A DNA stretch of 64,000 nt from Choristoneura fumiferana (lineage: Eukaryota; Arthropoda; Insecta; Lepidoptera; Tortricidae). The stretch is taken from the NCBI RefSeq assembly GCF_025370935.1, contig NC_133490.1:12172407-12236406 (forward strand). The letters run 5' to 3'. The notes beneath the pieces were generated by a model, which was given only the letters and a program-made list of their open reading frames with translations, had not been told where the DNA came from and did no database searches. Position numbers and translations under genes: made by a program. This document shows positions 1 to 9,849 of the stretch, one piece after another (within the stretch, counting starts at the first letter, position 1; every line of letters begins with the position of its first letter).

Positions 1-236
1 TCGCTAATCCTGCCGTGAAACAGCAGTGTTTGCACTGTTGTGTTTCGGCGTGGAGAGTAAGACAGCCGGTGAAATTACTGGCACTTGAGGTATCCCATCC
101 TAGGCCTCTAGGTTGGCAACGCATCTGCAATACCCCTGGTGTTGCATATGTTTATGGGCGGTGGTGATTTCTTACCATCAGGAGACCCACTTGCTCGTTT
201 GCCATCCAGTCGAATAAAAAAAAAAAAAAAAAAAAA
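1..236 (+). mobile_element. SINE-like poly(A)-tailed retroelement, 3' part
   Basis: The same family occurs at 6293-6450, 37175-37402, 50999-51273 and 60044-60303. Shared landmarks are TGCCGTGAAACAGCAGTG, CTCAAGTGCC in reverse, GGGCGGTGGTGATTTCTTAC and CCAGTCGAATAAA, followed here by about 22 A. It enters from outside the window. Class is inferred from the poly(A) tail; no RNA polymerase III boxes are clear. Confidence 0.7.
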
Positions 237-1140
237 TGAGAATACCATCGTAGATTGTTTGATAATCAAATAGACTTTTTATATTAGAAGAAGCAAACAG
301 GCTTAAAAATGGAGAGTGCTAGGCTTCCAACTATCAAGGAGTTGATGAAATGACTGACGGTTACCCGAAGTAGTACAGTGAACAGATGTGTTCCTCTGAA
401 GATGAACTCTGGTTGAGTTCGAAACGCGTCAGTGTAGCATCGTGGATAGTTGGGTTTGTGTGAGTTTTTACAGCGTGTGTTTTACAATGTGGAAAAGCTG
501 CATGCACACATACATGCAGACGTAGCTATCGTAAGATCGCGGGTGAGCAAATTGTTTATGACCGACCTTGAATCCCCCGTTTTACAATATAACCCTGCAA
601 CATAGTTAAAATAACCCCTTAATAATTTACCTTCCACGTGCAGTTTCCGCGATAACCCCAGACGGTTGACATGACATAACCTGACGGTTGACCTTGAGTC
701 CCCCCTCTTATAATTTAACCCTAAATTATGCGGTGAGCTTCTCTTGAGCTACCCGCGCCGTCGAGTCTAGATCAACACGTCCACAGCCCGAATAGTCCTA
801 AGCACCCCTTTCTGGGGTTGGGATTTGGGTGCTATAGGGATGAAGTAGGGTTGATTTTCGGGGTGGAGGGTACATTCGAGGGGTGTGTTGTGGGCTCGTA
901 GTGCGTCCTCTAAGAAAATGGAGACAATGCGATTATAGTATTGCAGTATATGGATAGGGGTGAGATGTTTTCAGTTCTTTTTGAGTTTTTCCGCTGTTTA
1001 AATGCAATTAAATGTTATTCATCAGTTTGTTTAACCCTAAACTGAATTCAAGCCTCGTTGGATTCTTGTGGAGCTAGCAAAAATAACTTTAAAAAAATAC
1101 AAAAAGATGATATAAAATTATGTATCTTTTAAGATACACT
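237..1140. other. Non-coding, no gene recognised
   Basis: No ORF of note. The part around 510-560 (ACGTAGCTATCGTAAGATCG, GGGTGAGCAAA) resembles an arm of the inverted repeat at 63390-63600. A short phrase of the type CCTTGAATCCCCCGTTTTAC occurs twice (near 569 and 691). Confidence 0.4.
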
Positions 1141-1149
1141 GACAAGTTT

Positions 1150-1500
1150 AGGGTTAAGAGTTCCATACCTCTGTTGGCAAAAGAGGAAATTTTATAGGAT
1201 CACTAGCGCTTGCCCGCGGCTTCGCCCGCGTGGAATTCAGTTATCGCTCGCTGTTCCCTCGGGAACTGTGCATTTTTCCGACATAAAAAGCAGCCTATGA
1301 CACCCTCTGGCCCATAAACTATCTATATGCCAAAAATAACGTCGATCTGTTGCTCGGTTTCGATGTAAAAGACGGATAAACATACAAACACACACATTTT
1401 CGCATTTATAATATAAGTATGGATGTCGTTGCCCGTCTGTCTGTCTGTTTGCCTGACTGCCAAGATCCCTTTTTCTCAGGAACGCGTGTAGATATCAAGC
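1150..1500 (+). repeat. 'GGTTCCGTACC' interspersed repeat, interrupted
   Basis: Starts AGAGTTCCATACCTC, continues to TTTTATAGGATCACT, and resumes after 1427 with CCCGTCTGTCTGTCTG, TTTTTCTCAGGAACGCGTG and TATCAAGCTTAAA. The middle is replaced by the retroelement tail at 1205-1427. Other copies are at 2978-3375, 51375-51680, 58320-58540 and 58865-59275. Confidence 0.6.
1205..1427 (+). mobile_element. RTE-like non-LTR retroelement 3' tail
   Basis: Contains TTGCCCGCGGCTTCGCCCGC, TGTTCCCTCGGGAACTGTGC, the CATAAACTATCTATATGCCA segment, and ends ATTTATAATATAAGTATGGA. This tail is repeated at 48878-49085 and 61372-61612 and in part at 4928-5040 and 19252-19370. It is inserted in another repeat. The RTE label is by resemblance to lepidopteran elements, not by a coding domain. 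Confidence 0.6.
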
Positions 1501-1658
1501 TTAAATTAAAAATGAAAACTGAGATCTGCTACCTCTTGGGTGAAAAAAAAAACAAATTTAATTTGTAAGTCAACGCAATCAAGAAACAGTAATTTTAATG
1601 CGGCACGTGGTTTTAATTAATAAAACCCTTGAATTCAATTTCACCACGCTGTTATTAA

Positions 1659-2025
1659 TTTTTCATCACACTTGCTCGTAAACAGTGTCAAAACATGAAG
1701 GCTACCTTGATTGCAACCCCCCAAATAAAACCCTCGACCGTAATGTACTTGTCATGAAACCCGTGGTCGGTCGAATGAGTCATTGCGCGTACAAATTTTC
1801 TTGTCATGAAGCCCAAGGTCGGTCAATGAGTCAGCGCCCGTACTGATGGTGCTGCGCATGGTGTAGCAGCAGGACCACATGCACACGCGGCTCAGGCACA
1901 TGCTGAGGGAGGGGGAGGGGGAGGGCGGCGCTGCCAAGAGCGCAGCCTAAGGTATCGCCAATATTTGGAACAATTATATTTTTTCTTTTAGAAATATAAA
2001 ATTTTACTCGCAAATGTGATGAAAA
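1659..2025. mobile_element. Non-autonomous TIR element (TTTTTCATCACACTTGC)
   Basis: Imperfect terminal inverted repeats of about 22 bp: TTTTTCATCACACTTGCTCG at the left, and its complement-like CGCAAATGTGATGAAAAA at 2009-2025. Inside are two near-repeats of a TCATGAA..CCC..GGTCGGT..ATGAGT unit and a short GC-rich, G-run segment. Related copies: 32720-33086 and, reversed, 46901-47223. No coding capacity. Confidence 0.6.
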
Positions 2026-2153
2026 ACATTGTATGTCGCACGGGCGGTATTAGAATTACGAACATCGACTCATTAAAGCCCTGTCTTCGACTTCGGGCTT
2101 CAAATAGACTCTCGTTCGTAATTCCTTATTTACCGCCCTTAAGACACAATGTA
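2026..2153. mobile_element. Palindromic element abutting the previous one
   Basis: Arms ACATTGTATGTCGCACGGGC and the complement of GCCCTTAAGACACAATGTAC, followed inward by ATTACGAACATCGACTC and GAGTCTCGTTCGTAAT-type arms. Copies lie at 33087-33215 and, without the neighbouring element, at 42632-42738, so this palindrome may be a separate family or one end of a composite. Confidence 0.55.
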
Positions 2154-2264
2154 CTATAAACAGCAATGCGAAAAAACTTTCTTTACGCCTCGCAATAATT
2201 ATACACGTTCAATTTTAGCGCATTAAAAAAACTATGATTATGATGAAAAATTATGATGTGACTG

Positions 2265-2287
2265 CACACACACACACACACACACAC
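2265..2287. repeat. (CA)n microsatellite
   Basis: Eleven and a half uninterrupted CA dinucleotides. Confidence 0.95.
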
Positions 2288-2977
2288 CGTGTTTTTCTTG
2301 ATTTCCGTTTATATGGACGGCTCAGTTTATCAATAGAAACTACCTGGTCTTTTACTCCCGTTGCAGAAAGAAGGGTGATTTAAGTTTGATATCAATGCCT
2401 GTCTACCTGCCCGCCTGCATGTTTGTCTTTTTGTGTATCTGTCTGTCTGTATATCTGTCTGTCTGTCTGTAGTCTGCCTGTCTGCCTGTTTTTTGTTAAA
2501 ATCAAACTTCTTTGACAGATACTTAGGTATTTTATTTATATTATTAACTAGCTTTTGCCCGCGACTTCGTCCGCGTGGAATAGTAACTTTGGAAAGTATT
2601 TAATTTATTTAGGGTACCTATTCTGCCAATAATAGCACATAGAAACTTCTACGGTTTACTGAAAATAACCTATTTTAATACATTGCTTTATATCTAAACT
2701 AATTGTTTTGTTCTTCCATTCTTTGGTAAAACATAAGTATTCTACCCTGCCAACACAAAAGGACTAATTCTTCATAGTGAGCTCTTGACATCTTACGTCC
2801 TGTATTGTAAGTTAGGAGGGTAGGATTATAATTAAGACGGCATTCTTACTAAGCATTGCTACACATATTTCTATACTTATAGTAAATTTGTTTGGAATTC
2901 CTTACGAACTGTCATCCCCATATTTTCAAGTAGGTATGAAAAATGTCGAAATTTGAAAAGAGCCGGAACAAATGTTT

Positions 2978-3375
2978 TTTAGGGTTCCGTACCTCAAAAG
3001 GAAAAAAATGGAACTCTTATAGGATGACTTTGCTGTCCGTCCGTCCGTCTGTCTGTCAAGACCCTTTATCCCGTAAACGTGCGGAGTATTTATCGAGTTG
3101 AAATTAAAACCCTAAACTCAAAAAAGTTATAGGTACTTTCGGCTGTCCTAGAAACTTGAAATTTTGTATAAAGGAAGCTCTTATAGCAAATTTTATTCCC
3201 TTTATAGCAAAATAAGTAAGAAAAATCTGAAAATCATAATTTTTCATGTCTGACTGTCTATGTTAATAAGCCATGTAAAATGACCCCACATTGCGTACAT
3301 TTTGCTTATGAGCTTGGCTCTGCTAACACTTGATATTCATAAATACCTATGCACGGAACCCTTGACGCGCGAGTT
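2978..3375 (+). repeat. 'GGTTCCGTACC' interspersed repeat
   Basis: Begins AGGGTTCCGTACCTCAAAAG, has the GTCCGTCCGTCTGTCTGTCA run and AAGACCCTTTATCCCGTAAA, and ends with a GCACGGAACCCTTGACGCGC segment. It is a high-copy lepidopteran-type repeat of unclear class. Confidence 0.6.
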
Positions 3376-3788
3376 CGAGTCGATTTTAACCGGTTTTAAG
3401 AAAAAGAAGAATTAAAAAAAACGCTCGAACAATTATTTATCTCTTATCACGTGCCCAAATACCAAGTTTCATAGAAACATCGATTTATCTTCGATAATGA
3501 CGACCTTCCATATGAGCTTTCATCCCCTATTTCATCCCTCATGTCGAATTTTCAAAAAAGCTAAAACACATACCGATTTATTTCTTATTAAGTGCCTAAA
3601 CGCCAAGTTTCATGGTTTTATTTCCAACAGCGACGAACTTCCACCATATAAACTTTCACCCCCTATTTCAACCCCTTAAAGCCTTTTTTTCGCGATAAAA
3701 GATAGCCTATGTTCTTTCCCATGGTCTATTCTATCTCTGTACCAAATTTCATCCAAATCGGTTCAGCGGTTTTTGCGTGAAAGCGTAA

Positions 3789-3816
3789 CAGACAGACAGA
3801 CAGACAGACAGACAGA
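3789..3816. repeat. (CAGA)n microsatellite
   Basis: About seven tandem CAGA units inside the retroelement tail. Confidence 0.95.
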
Positions 3817-5089
3817 GTTACTTTCGCATTTATAATAATAAGTAATAAGTATAAATATTTTAAACACAGTTAACACAGTGACAATCGTAACAGAAGTTAA
3901 TCGTTATAGAACTGGTTAGATCATTCTCTAGTCTGTCAGTCCGTCATAGAACTGTTTAATAGATAAATACAGAGGACAAATAAATACTTCAAATGGAAGA
4001 TATTGGTATGCAAAAATTATCTGAAACCTTCGCATATACACCGAAACCTCCCGAATATTTATGTATAATGTAATAATTTAGACTATCCGCTTTTTCTCTC
4101 GCTCCCTCTCGGCATCTCTGTATCTTCCGTCCCGCTCTCAACCAGTCTAGAGTCGGTTTTCTAGGCATTTTTTTTTCGATTTTTCACATTTGCGTTGCTT
4201 CTGATTGATAGAGGGAGGCAGTGCTGGACGCTGGGGGGTGATTGCAGTTGCAGTAAGGGGGTTGGTTTAGGCATGAGAAGGGCTAATGGCAAATGTAGTT
4301 TAAGATATAAAAAGTATTGGGATGTTGCATTGTAATGTATTGTAACTCTTTATTGTAAATAAAACTTTTGAAAATATTGTTGTTGTTGGGAAGCTCATGT
4401 TGTTTTGTGATATAAGTACATAATAATTAGTATTATTACCAGTTCCTAATCTGCCACAGGCCTCTCGTTCTGATATATTCTGGCCTATCGGTTGTCGGTA
4501 TTTTGTACATTCGGTATTCTGAATTTTGATGTGTTATGCGTCGACATTTCAACTGTAGGTATTATGATTTGTCGGTCTTATAATACATACCCGTCTGCCC
4601 CACGAGCTGCGCCCGCGACGAACTGCTGCTGCACGTGGTCGCGGCCCCCACCCCCCCCCGTGCTGTAATGATGTATGAAATCTCATTACGATACAGATTT
4701 CTGCCGTGTTCATAATAGAACCCAATGTCGTAATGCTGGTCATTACCTATGGTTTTTGAACACATAATTGAGGATTTACTATATGGGTGTAGATAAATAG
4801 AGTTAGTGTTTAGTTTTAGTTTTGTAACTAAGGGACCCCATACATCCCTGTATTATTATTATTCTTTTCTTGTATTTTTTTCTTTAATATCATACTTACT
4901 GTAGTTTTTAAGAATTATATTTGTACCTTTTGCCCGCAGCTTCGCCCGCATGGAATTCGGTTATCGCGCGCTGTTCCCTCGGGAACTGTGCATTTTTCCG
5001 AGATAAAAAGTGGCCTATGTAACATGTAGGTAGATATATCTATATATTTAGTAATTATTACCTAATTAATAATCAATGAATTAATAAGA

Positions 5090-5560
5090 AGGGCCCTGGT
5101 TTCAGCTAACGTCCCTTGCGTGCTGGAGCCACCAGGTCTTAGTCGGTCAGATGGTAAAAGCCTGATGGGCTGACCTTGGTGCCATGGCAAAAGGGAAAGT
5201 GCCTTCTCTGGGACGCTACCTGCGTCAGCACTTTTGCAGCCTCGCACCTGGGTCGAACCACGAGGACCGCGGAGCTGCTGCGGAATCAGCGGCCCTTAGG
5301 AAGCGCGAGAAATATTCAGCCCTCTCCAATTACATATTTGTTGCGCTTGCGGTGGAGACGACCGGTTGTTGGTGCTCGGAGGCTAAGTTGTTTTTTAAAG
5401 AGGTAGGACGCCGGCTGCGGGACCGGGGATTAGACTCTCGCTCCGAGTCGTTCTTGATGCAAAGGCTATATAATTATCATCTATCGCCGTTGAACGCAGC
5501 AACGCGGCAAGCGTGTTGGGCACCTTTGCGCCAGGAACGATTCGAGTCGGTCTTTTTTTA
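5090..5560 (+). pseudogene. Non-LTR retrotransposon C-terminal coding remnant (copy 1)
   Basis: Seen: across two frames it reads GLSRSDGK, PDGLTLVPW, GKCLLWDATCVSTFAASHLG, then KYSALSNYIFVALAVETTG and LDSRSESFLMQRL. This is the conserved end of retrotransposon polyproteins found in many animals. The spacing of PD to a following D in a WDATC context resembles a PD-(D/E)XK nuclease fold; that is inference. The upstream reverse transcriptase is missing, and an indel splits the frame near 5160. The counterpart in copy 2 is at 19416-19865. Confidence 0.6.
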
Positions 5561-5837
5561 TATAATATAAAATATTATTTAAGTTAGCTAGTAGATTTAT
5601 TATTTAGTAGTATTTAGCTCTTAGGTATATGATTGTATTTTCTATAAGTTTATATTCTTAAAGAAGTTTAATTGGATATGACAACATTAATAACCTAAGA
5701 ACCCTTAGGTTAGTTTACTTTGTCTTCTTTTTAACTGTTATTTTCATGTGTTTATGTTTATTTTATGTACGTACCTATAGATTTAAAATAAAACATTCAA
5801 AGTAAGTAAACTAACAGCGAAAAATAGTAGATTATTG

Positions 5838-5945
5838 TCGTGGCCTGGAAGTAGGCAATTGCTGGCCGAGTATGAGTATTAAACGGACGAGCTTGCGAGC
5901 CCGTTTAACTAATACGAACCCAGCAATTGTTATTCCAGCCGAGAC
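5838..5945. mobile_element. Palindromic MITE (CAATTGCTGG arms), copy 1
   Basis: CAATTGCTGGCCGAGTATGA is matched in reverse complement by TACGAACCCAGCAATTG, around a centre ACGAGCTTGCGAGCCCG. Outer arms GGCCTGGAAGTAGG and TTATTCCAGCCGAG extend the fold. The copy-2 equivalent is at 20150-20258. Confidence 0.55.
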
Positions 5946-6186
5946 TAATATAAAGCTTTCTCAAAATGGTGAATAATTCTGAAATAGAATAAACTTTTTC
6001 TTAAAATATATTATAAAATTTAATTTTATTCCAATATTATTATGCTTTCCGCCTTTTTTCATTAAAAATAAACTCGGGTGTATTTTTCCACCGAAAACAC
6101 CACAAGCTATTTCAGACCCAATAGAAAAAGTCCGGAGTTCCAACAAAATATCTGATACCGGCTTAACTTTAAAAAAAAAAGTGACT

Positions 6187-6232
6187 GATTGCAGGCGCGC
6201 TAATTCATTATTGTCGAGCTAGCGCGCCTGCA
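6187..6232. repeat. Perfect 15-bp-arm hairpin
   Basis: ATTGCAGGCGCGCTA and TAGCGCGCCTGCAAT are exact reverse complements around a 16-bp loop. It is GC-rich in AT-rich context and kept in copy 2 (20501-20546). Could be a MITE remnant. Confidence 0.6.
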
Positions 6233-6292
6233 ATATTTTTAAACTTTTTCATTTTTCGCTGACCATAAACTATGCACTTCACCTTCTGATAT

Positions 6293-6450
6293 ATATATTT
6301 TTTTTTTTATTTGACTGGATGGCAAACGAGCAAATGGGTCTCCTGAGGTAAGAGATCACCACCGCCATAAACATCTGCAACACCAGGGTATTGCAGACGC
6401 GTTGCACCTAGAGGCCTAAGATGGGATACCTCAAGTGCCTATAGTGATAT
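6293..6450 (-). mobile_element. SINE-like retroelement insertion present only in copy 1
   Basis: Same family as 1-236, inserted in reverse (poly(T) first). TGATAT occurs on both sides (6287-6292 and 6445-6450); copy 2 has a single TGATAT at 20600-20605 with nothing inserted, a clean empty site. Confidence 0.8.
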
Positions 6451-6842
6451 GTAAAGTATAATGTCAACTTTTACGGACATTTTGAGAAAAATATATTAAT
6501 GACATTCAAAGTGGTGAAGGTAGTCGATTTTTTTTTCTATGTATACATCAACTTTTATTCACTCCACGATAAATGGAATTCTTGGTGCGCTCTTCGCATT
6601 TCACCGATTTTTTAGGTTATAAAAGGGTCAAATATGTCGACAGCGAACTGCAACTGTAGATACCGCGATAATAATTTAAAAATATTGTTTTTGACAATTT
6701 ACGTCGCGGCCATCTCTAATAACTTCTGCGACTGGGTTGAGATTCACATGAGCCAGTAAAACTTGGATAAGGCATTCATCGTCAAAGCGAACGGCATATG
6801 CCGCCGCCTGGATCTGTCTGACTCCTGCGACCATCACCAGGC

Positions 6843-7148
6843 CCATCATCATCATCATCCCAGCCTATATACGTCCCACTGCTGGGCACAGGCCTCCACT
6901 CAGAATAAGAGGACTTGGGCTGTAGCTCCCACGCGGGCCCAGTGCGGATTGGGAACTTCACACTCACCATTGAATTGCTGTGCAGGTTTCCCTCACGATG
7001 TTTTCCTTCACCGTAAAGCTCGTGGCAAATTTCAAATGTAATTCCGCACATGAATTTCGAAAAAGTCAGAGGTGCGAGCCGGGGTTTGAACCCATGATCC
7101 ACTGCTAGGCCGTCGGTCCTTAGGTCAAACCACTCGGCCACCACAGCT
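6843..7148 (-). mobile_element. tRNA-derived SINE with (GAT)n tail
   Basis: Read on the minus strand it has a tRNA-like head with a B box GGGTTCAAACCCC-type motif, then TTTTTCGAAATTCATGTGCG, AAATTTGCCACGAGCTTTAC, GGGCCCGCGTGGGAGC, a CCAGCAGTGGGACGTATATA end and GATGATGATGATG tail. It is the best-represented SINE family here; a complete head is seen at 54339. Counterpart: 20997-21307. Confidence 0.8.
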
Positions 7149-7154
7149 ATATAT

Positions 7155-7250
7155 ACTACGAAGTGCAAAATCTTCGTATCTCGCCGTCCTGCTGACGTTA
7201 GTATTATTTAATACGGAGTGAGAGGGATGTATGATATGAACTTCGATAAC
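7155..7250. mobile_element. Fragment related to the 61934-62065 palindrome
   Basis: TACTACGAAGTGCAAAATCT and, downstream, TTTAATACGGAGTGAGAGGG with GATATGAACTTCG resemble the two arms of the GCAGGGCTACTACGAA palindrome. Degenerate; also at 21307-21405. Confidence 0.4.
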
Positions 7251-7698
7251 ATTAATAACTATATTATCACGGATAGGGATGTTTACAATGCGATATGCAC
7301 TGGCAAATAACGAATCTATCGTTTTAAAAACATGTGTTTTTAAATACTGTGATATTCATCAAATACCTAGTATACTGTTTAAAAATATATATAGATTATA
7401 CTTTATACCTCGTGACTACCCATAAATAAGCCGTATGAAAAAAAAGTAACAAAATCCACCTTTTTCCTTCATCCAAATCAATATGCTAATGATTCTGAGT
7501 AAGTAGAACCCAAAGTTACCTAATTCTGAAAAGAAAAATTACAAGGCGTAGTTAAAATGAAAAACACTAAGCAATACGACATCTGCTTGATCTCAGTTCC
7601 TTGTCCAGCTGGCTGCCAGCCAATGAATATTCGAGAGGCCGCCACATCGACGTTAACAGCAGCCGACCTGACCGGGGATTGCGGTCATGGTGCTAGGA

Positions 7699-7960
7699 CA
7701 TCATCATCAGCCTATATACATCCCACTGCTGGGCACAGGACTCCTCTCAGAATGAAAGGGCCGTAGTTCCCTTCCCACGCGCCCCAACGTGCATGGTGCA
7801 GATTTGTGCAGGTGCTTCCGACGTTTTCCTTCACCGTAAAGCTGGCGGTAAATGCAAATGTAATTTTGTACATGAATTTTGGAAAATTCAGACGTGCGAC
7901 CCGGGGTTAGCACCCATGATCGTCTGCTTAGGCCACCGGGTCAGTCCACCATGGCTTTTT
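7699..7960 (-). mobile_element. tRNA-derived SINE with (GAT)n tail, shorter relative
   Basis: Shares the CAGCAGTGGGATGTATATAG end, the TTTACGGTGAAGGAAAAC core and the GGCCTAAG head, all reversed here. Counterpart: 21869-22130. Confidence 0.75.
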
Positions 7961-8396
7961 TTGTCTTATATTGTACAGTCACCGAATCTATTCCTTACTT
8001 CTGTTTATTGTAAAGATTGTCTGGAAAAGATCGCTCTGAAGCATTTTATATAGCTGTATTTTTGTACCGCTTTGTGTTGGTGTTCAATAAATAGTTATTG
8101 TGTTTGTATTGTCACAGTACCGAGCACACAAAGCGTGCATAATATTTGATACGACTGTTTCTAGGGCCGGTAAGAGGTGTCAGAAGTTTTTGAACGCTCC
8201 GCTGTAGCAGATATTATTAATGCAGATGGCTGTTACATTCAGCTAAGAAATCCTTTTATCACCCTAAAGTTCAAGATAATTTGCGGAGTGTAAAACATCT
8301 AAGACTAATTTCACTTACATGTCAATACGACAATACACTTTTTTCTCAAGTACTGCCATTAAAATGGTAAAGCACGTGATATTGCACTAATACCAT

Positions 8397-8990
8397 CATC
8401 ATCATCAGCTGAAAGACGTCCACTGCTGAACAAAGACCTACCCCTTGGAACGCCACAATGAACGACAACTCGCCACTTGCATCAATCGGTTTCCGACAAC
8501 TCTCACGATGTCGTCAGTCCACCCGGTGGGAGGCCTGCCAACGCTTCGTCTTCCAGTTCGTGGTCGCCACTCGAGGACTTTTCTTTCCCTACGGTTATCT
8601 GTTCTTCGAGCGATGTGGCCCGCCCATTGCCACTTCAACTTGCATATTTTTCGAGCTAAGTATGTCGGTGACTTTAGTTCTTCGACGAATTTCCGTATTC
8701 CGGATTCTATCGCGCAAAGAAACTCCAAGCACAGCTCTCTCCATACCTCGTTGCGTGACTCTGAGCTTCTGTAAAAGGCCAACAGTCAAGGACCACGTCT
8801 CAGCGCCATAAGTCATCAGTGGCAACACACACTGGTTGAAGACTCTAATCTTCAGCTACTGCGCAATATTGGACGAGAAGATATCATGAAGTTTCCCGAA
8901 TGCTGCCCTTCCGAGTTGGATTCTTCGGGCGACCTCTTTGTCGAAGTTGGACCTACACAATTGGACAACTTGTCGAAGGTAAACATAATG
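8397..8990 (-). pseudogene. RTE-like LINE 3' coding remnant (copy 1)
   Basis: Minus-strand frames read VLPLMTYGAETWSLTVGLLQ, then RDRIRNTEIRRRTKVTDIL, KLKWQWAGHIARRTDNR, EWRPRTGRRSVGRPPTGW and TDDIVRVVGNRLMQVASCRS, followed by a GATGATGATG tail. This is the end of an RTE-type endonuclease/reverse transcriptase. At least two frameshifts and a stop make it non-functional. Counterpart: 22537-23135. Confidence 0.85.
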
Positions 8991-9059
8991 CACTAAAACA
9001 ACTGTGTCAAATTTCAAGACTCTAAACTCAGCTTTTTTTATGTAATAGCAGACAAACTA

Positions 9060-9350
9060 GCAGACGGTTCACTTTATGTTAAGTGATAACCGTCGCCTAT
9101 AGACTTTCGCAGCACCATCAGAACTGCTTTGCTCGAAATGGTACTCTCGCTTTTTGAACGTAACCATTTATCAGATATTGTAATTTTAAAGTATTATCCC
9201 GATCCCATGCAAGAGAATATTGGGACAAAAGTAGCCTATGTCTTATTTCACATGTTCATCAATCTACATGCCGAATTTTATCAACATTTGTTCTGTAGTT
9301 TTTGCGTGAATGAGTAACAAACATCCATCCATCCTTACGAACTGTAGCGT
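9060..9350 (+). mobile_element. RTE-like 3' tail and SINE-like piece (copy 1)
   Basis: GCAGACGGTTCACTTTATG and AAGTGATAACCGTCGCC form a short SINE-like piece; then GTAGCCTATGTCTTATTTCA, GTAGTTTTTGCGTGAATGAG and TAACAAACATCCATCCATCC form a retroelement tail. Counterpart: about 23190-23475. Confidence 0.5.
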
Positions 9351-9849
9351 TTTTAATTATGATTGTACAACAGTATTCAATTAAGAATAAGAATGTTGTA
9401 CAAGTTTGTGAAGATAGTTTGCTGTGGGATAGATATGATAGTATATAGAAGCCTAAAAAAACCCTGCATACAATTTCGCACCTGTCTGTTATTTCATCAA
9501 AATATGAAAAAAACTCGCTTCCTCGTCCTTCATTCGTCAATCGAGCGCAGTTTGCTCGAGGGCTATTGTGACAGCTCGGCTATTAGATCTGACAAAAATG
9601 GCTTATTTCGAAGTAGTTCAGGTATTTGCCAAAAGATGGCGCCACTTTTCACTTCACATTTTCATCGAAAACTAGATAGTTTACAACATATTGTATTGTT
9701 TGCATACGTATGTATATAAACTATGTTGTACAAACAAAAACACAAATTACGAACGTTGATATGCGTGTAAAATGGCGCCATAGATAGTTTTAAAACAGTT
9801 AATCTTGACGTAAACTTGCGTCAACAGTTGCAGGACAGTTTAAGGGGAA

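Larger units (their letters stand above)
2548..3845 (+). mobile_element. RTE-like retroelement remnant broken by another repeat
   Basis: The 5' side has CTAGCTTTTGCCCGCGACTT; the 3' side (from about 3380) has two tandem-like 'CCAAGTTTCAT..GGTTTTAT' segments, AGATAGCCTATGTTCTTTCC, CCAAATCGGTTCAGCGG, a CAGA run and TTCGCATTTATAATAATAAG. The middle part contains the repeat listed at 2978-3375. No intact ORF remains. Confidence 0.5.

Noticed and set aside
3789..3816. CRISPR-like or minisatellite array
   Set aside because: It is a plain CAGA microsatellite; no spaced repeats of any kind resembling a CRISPR array occur in the window.
6846..6860. His-rich tract as a metal-binding peptide
   Set aside because: It is the ATC trinucleotide tail of a reversed SINE.
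8397..8990. Functional reverse transcriptase gene
   Set aside because: Only the C-terminal part remains, with stops and frameshifts; the same is true of every LINE fragment here.
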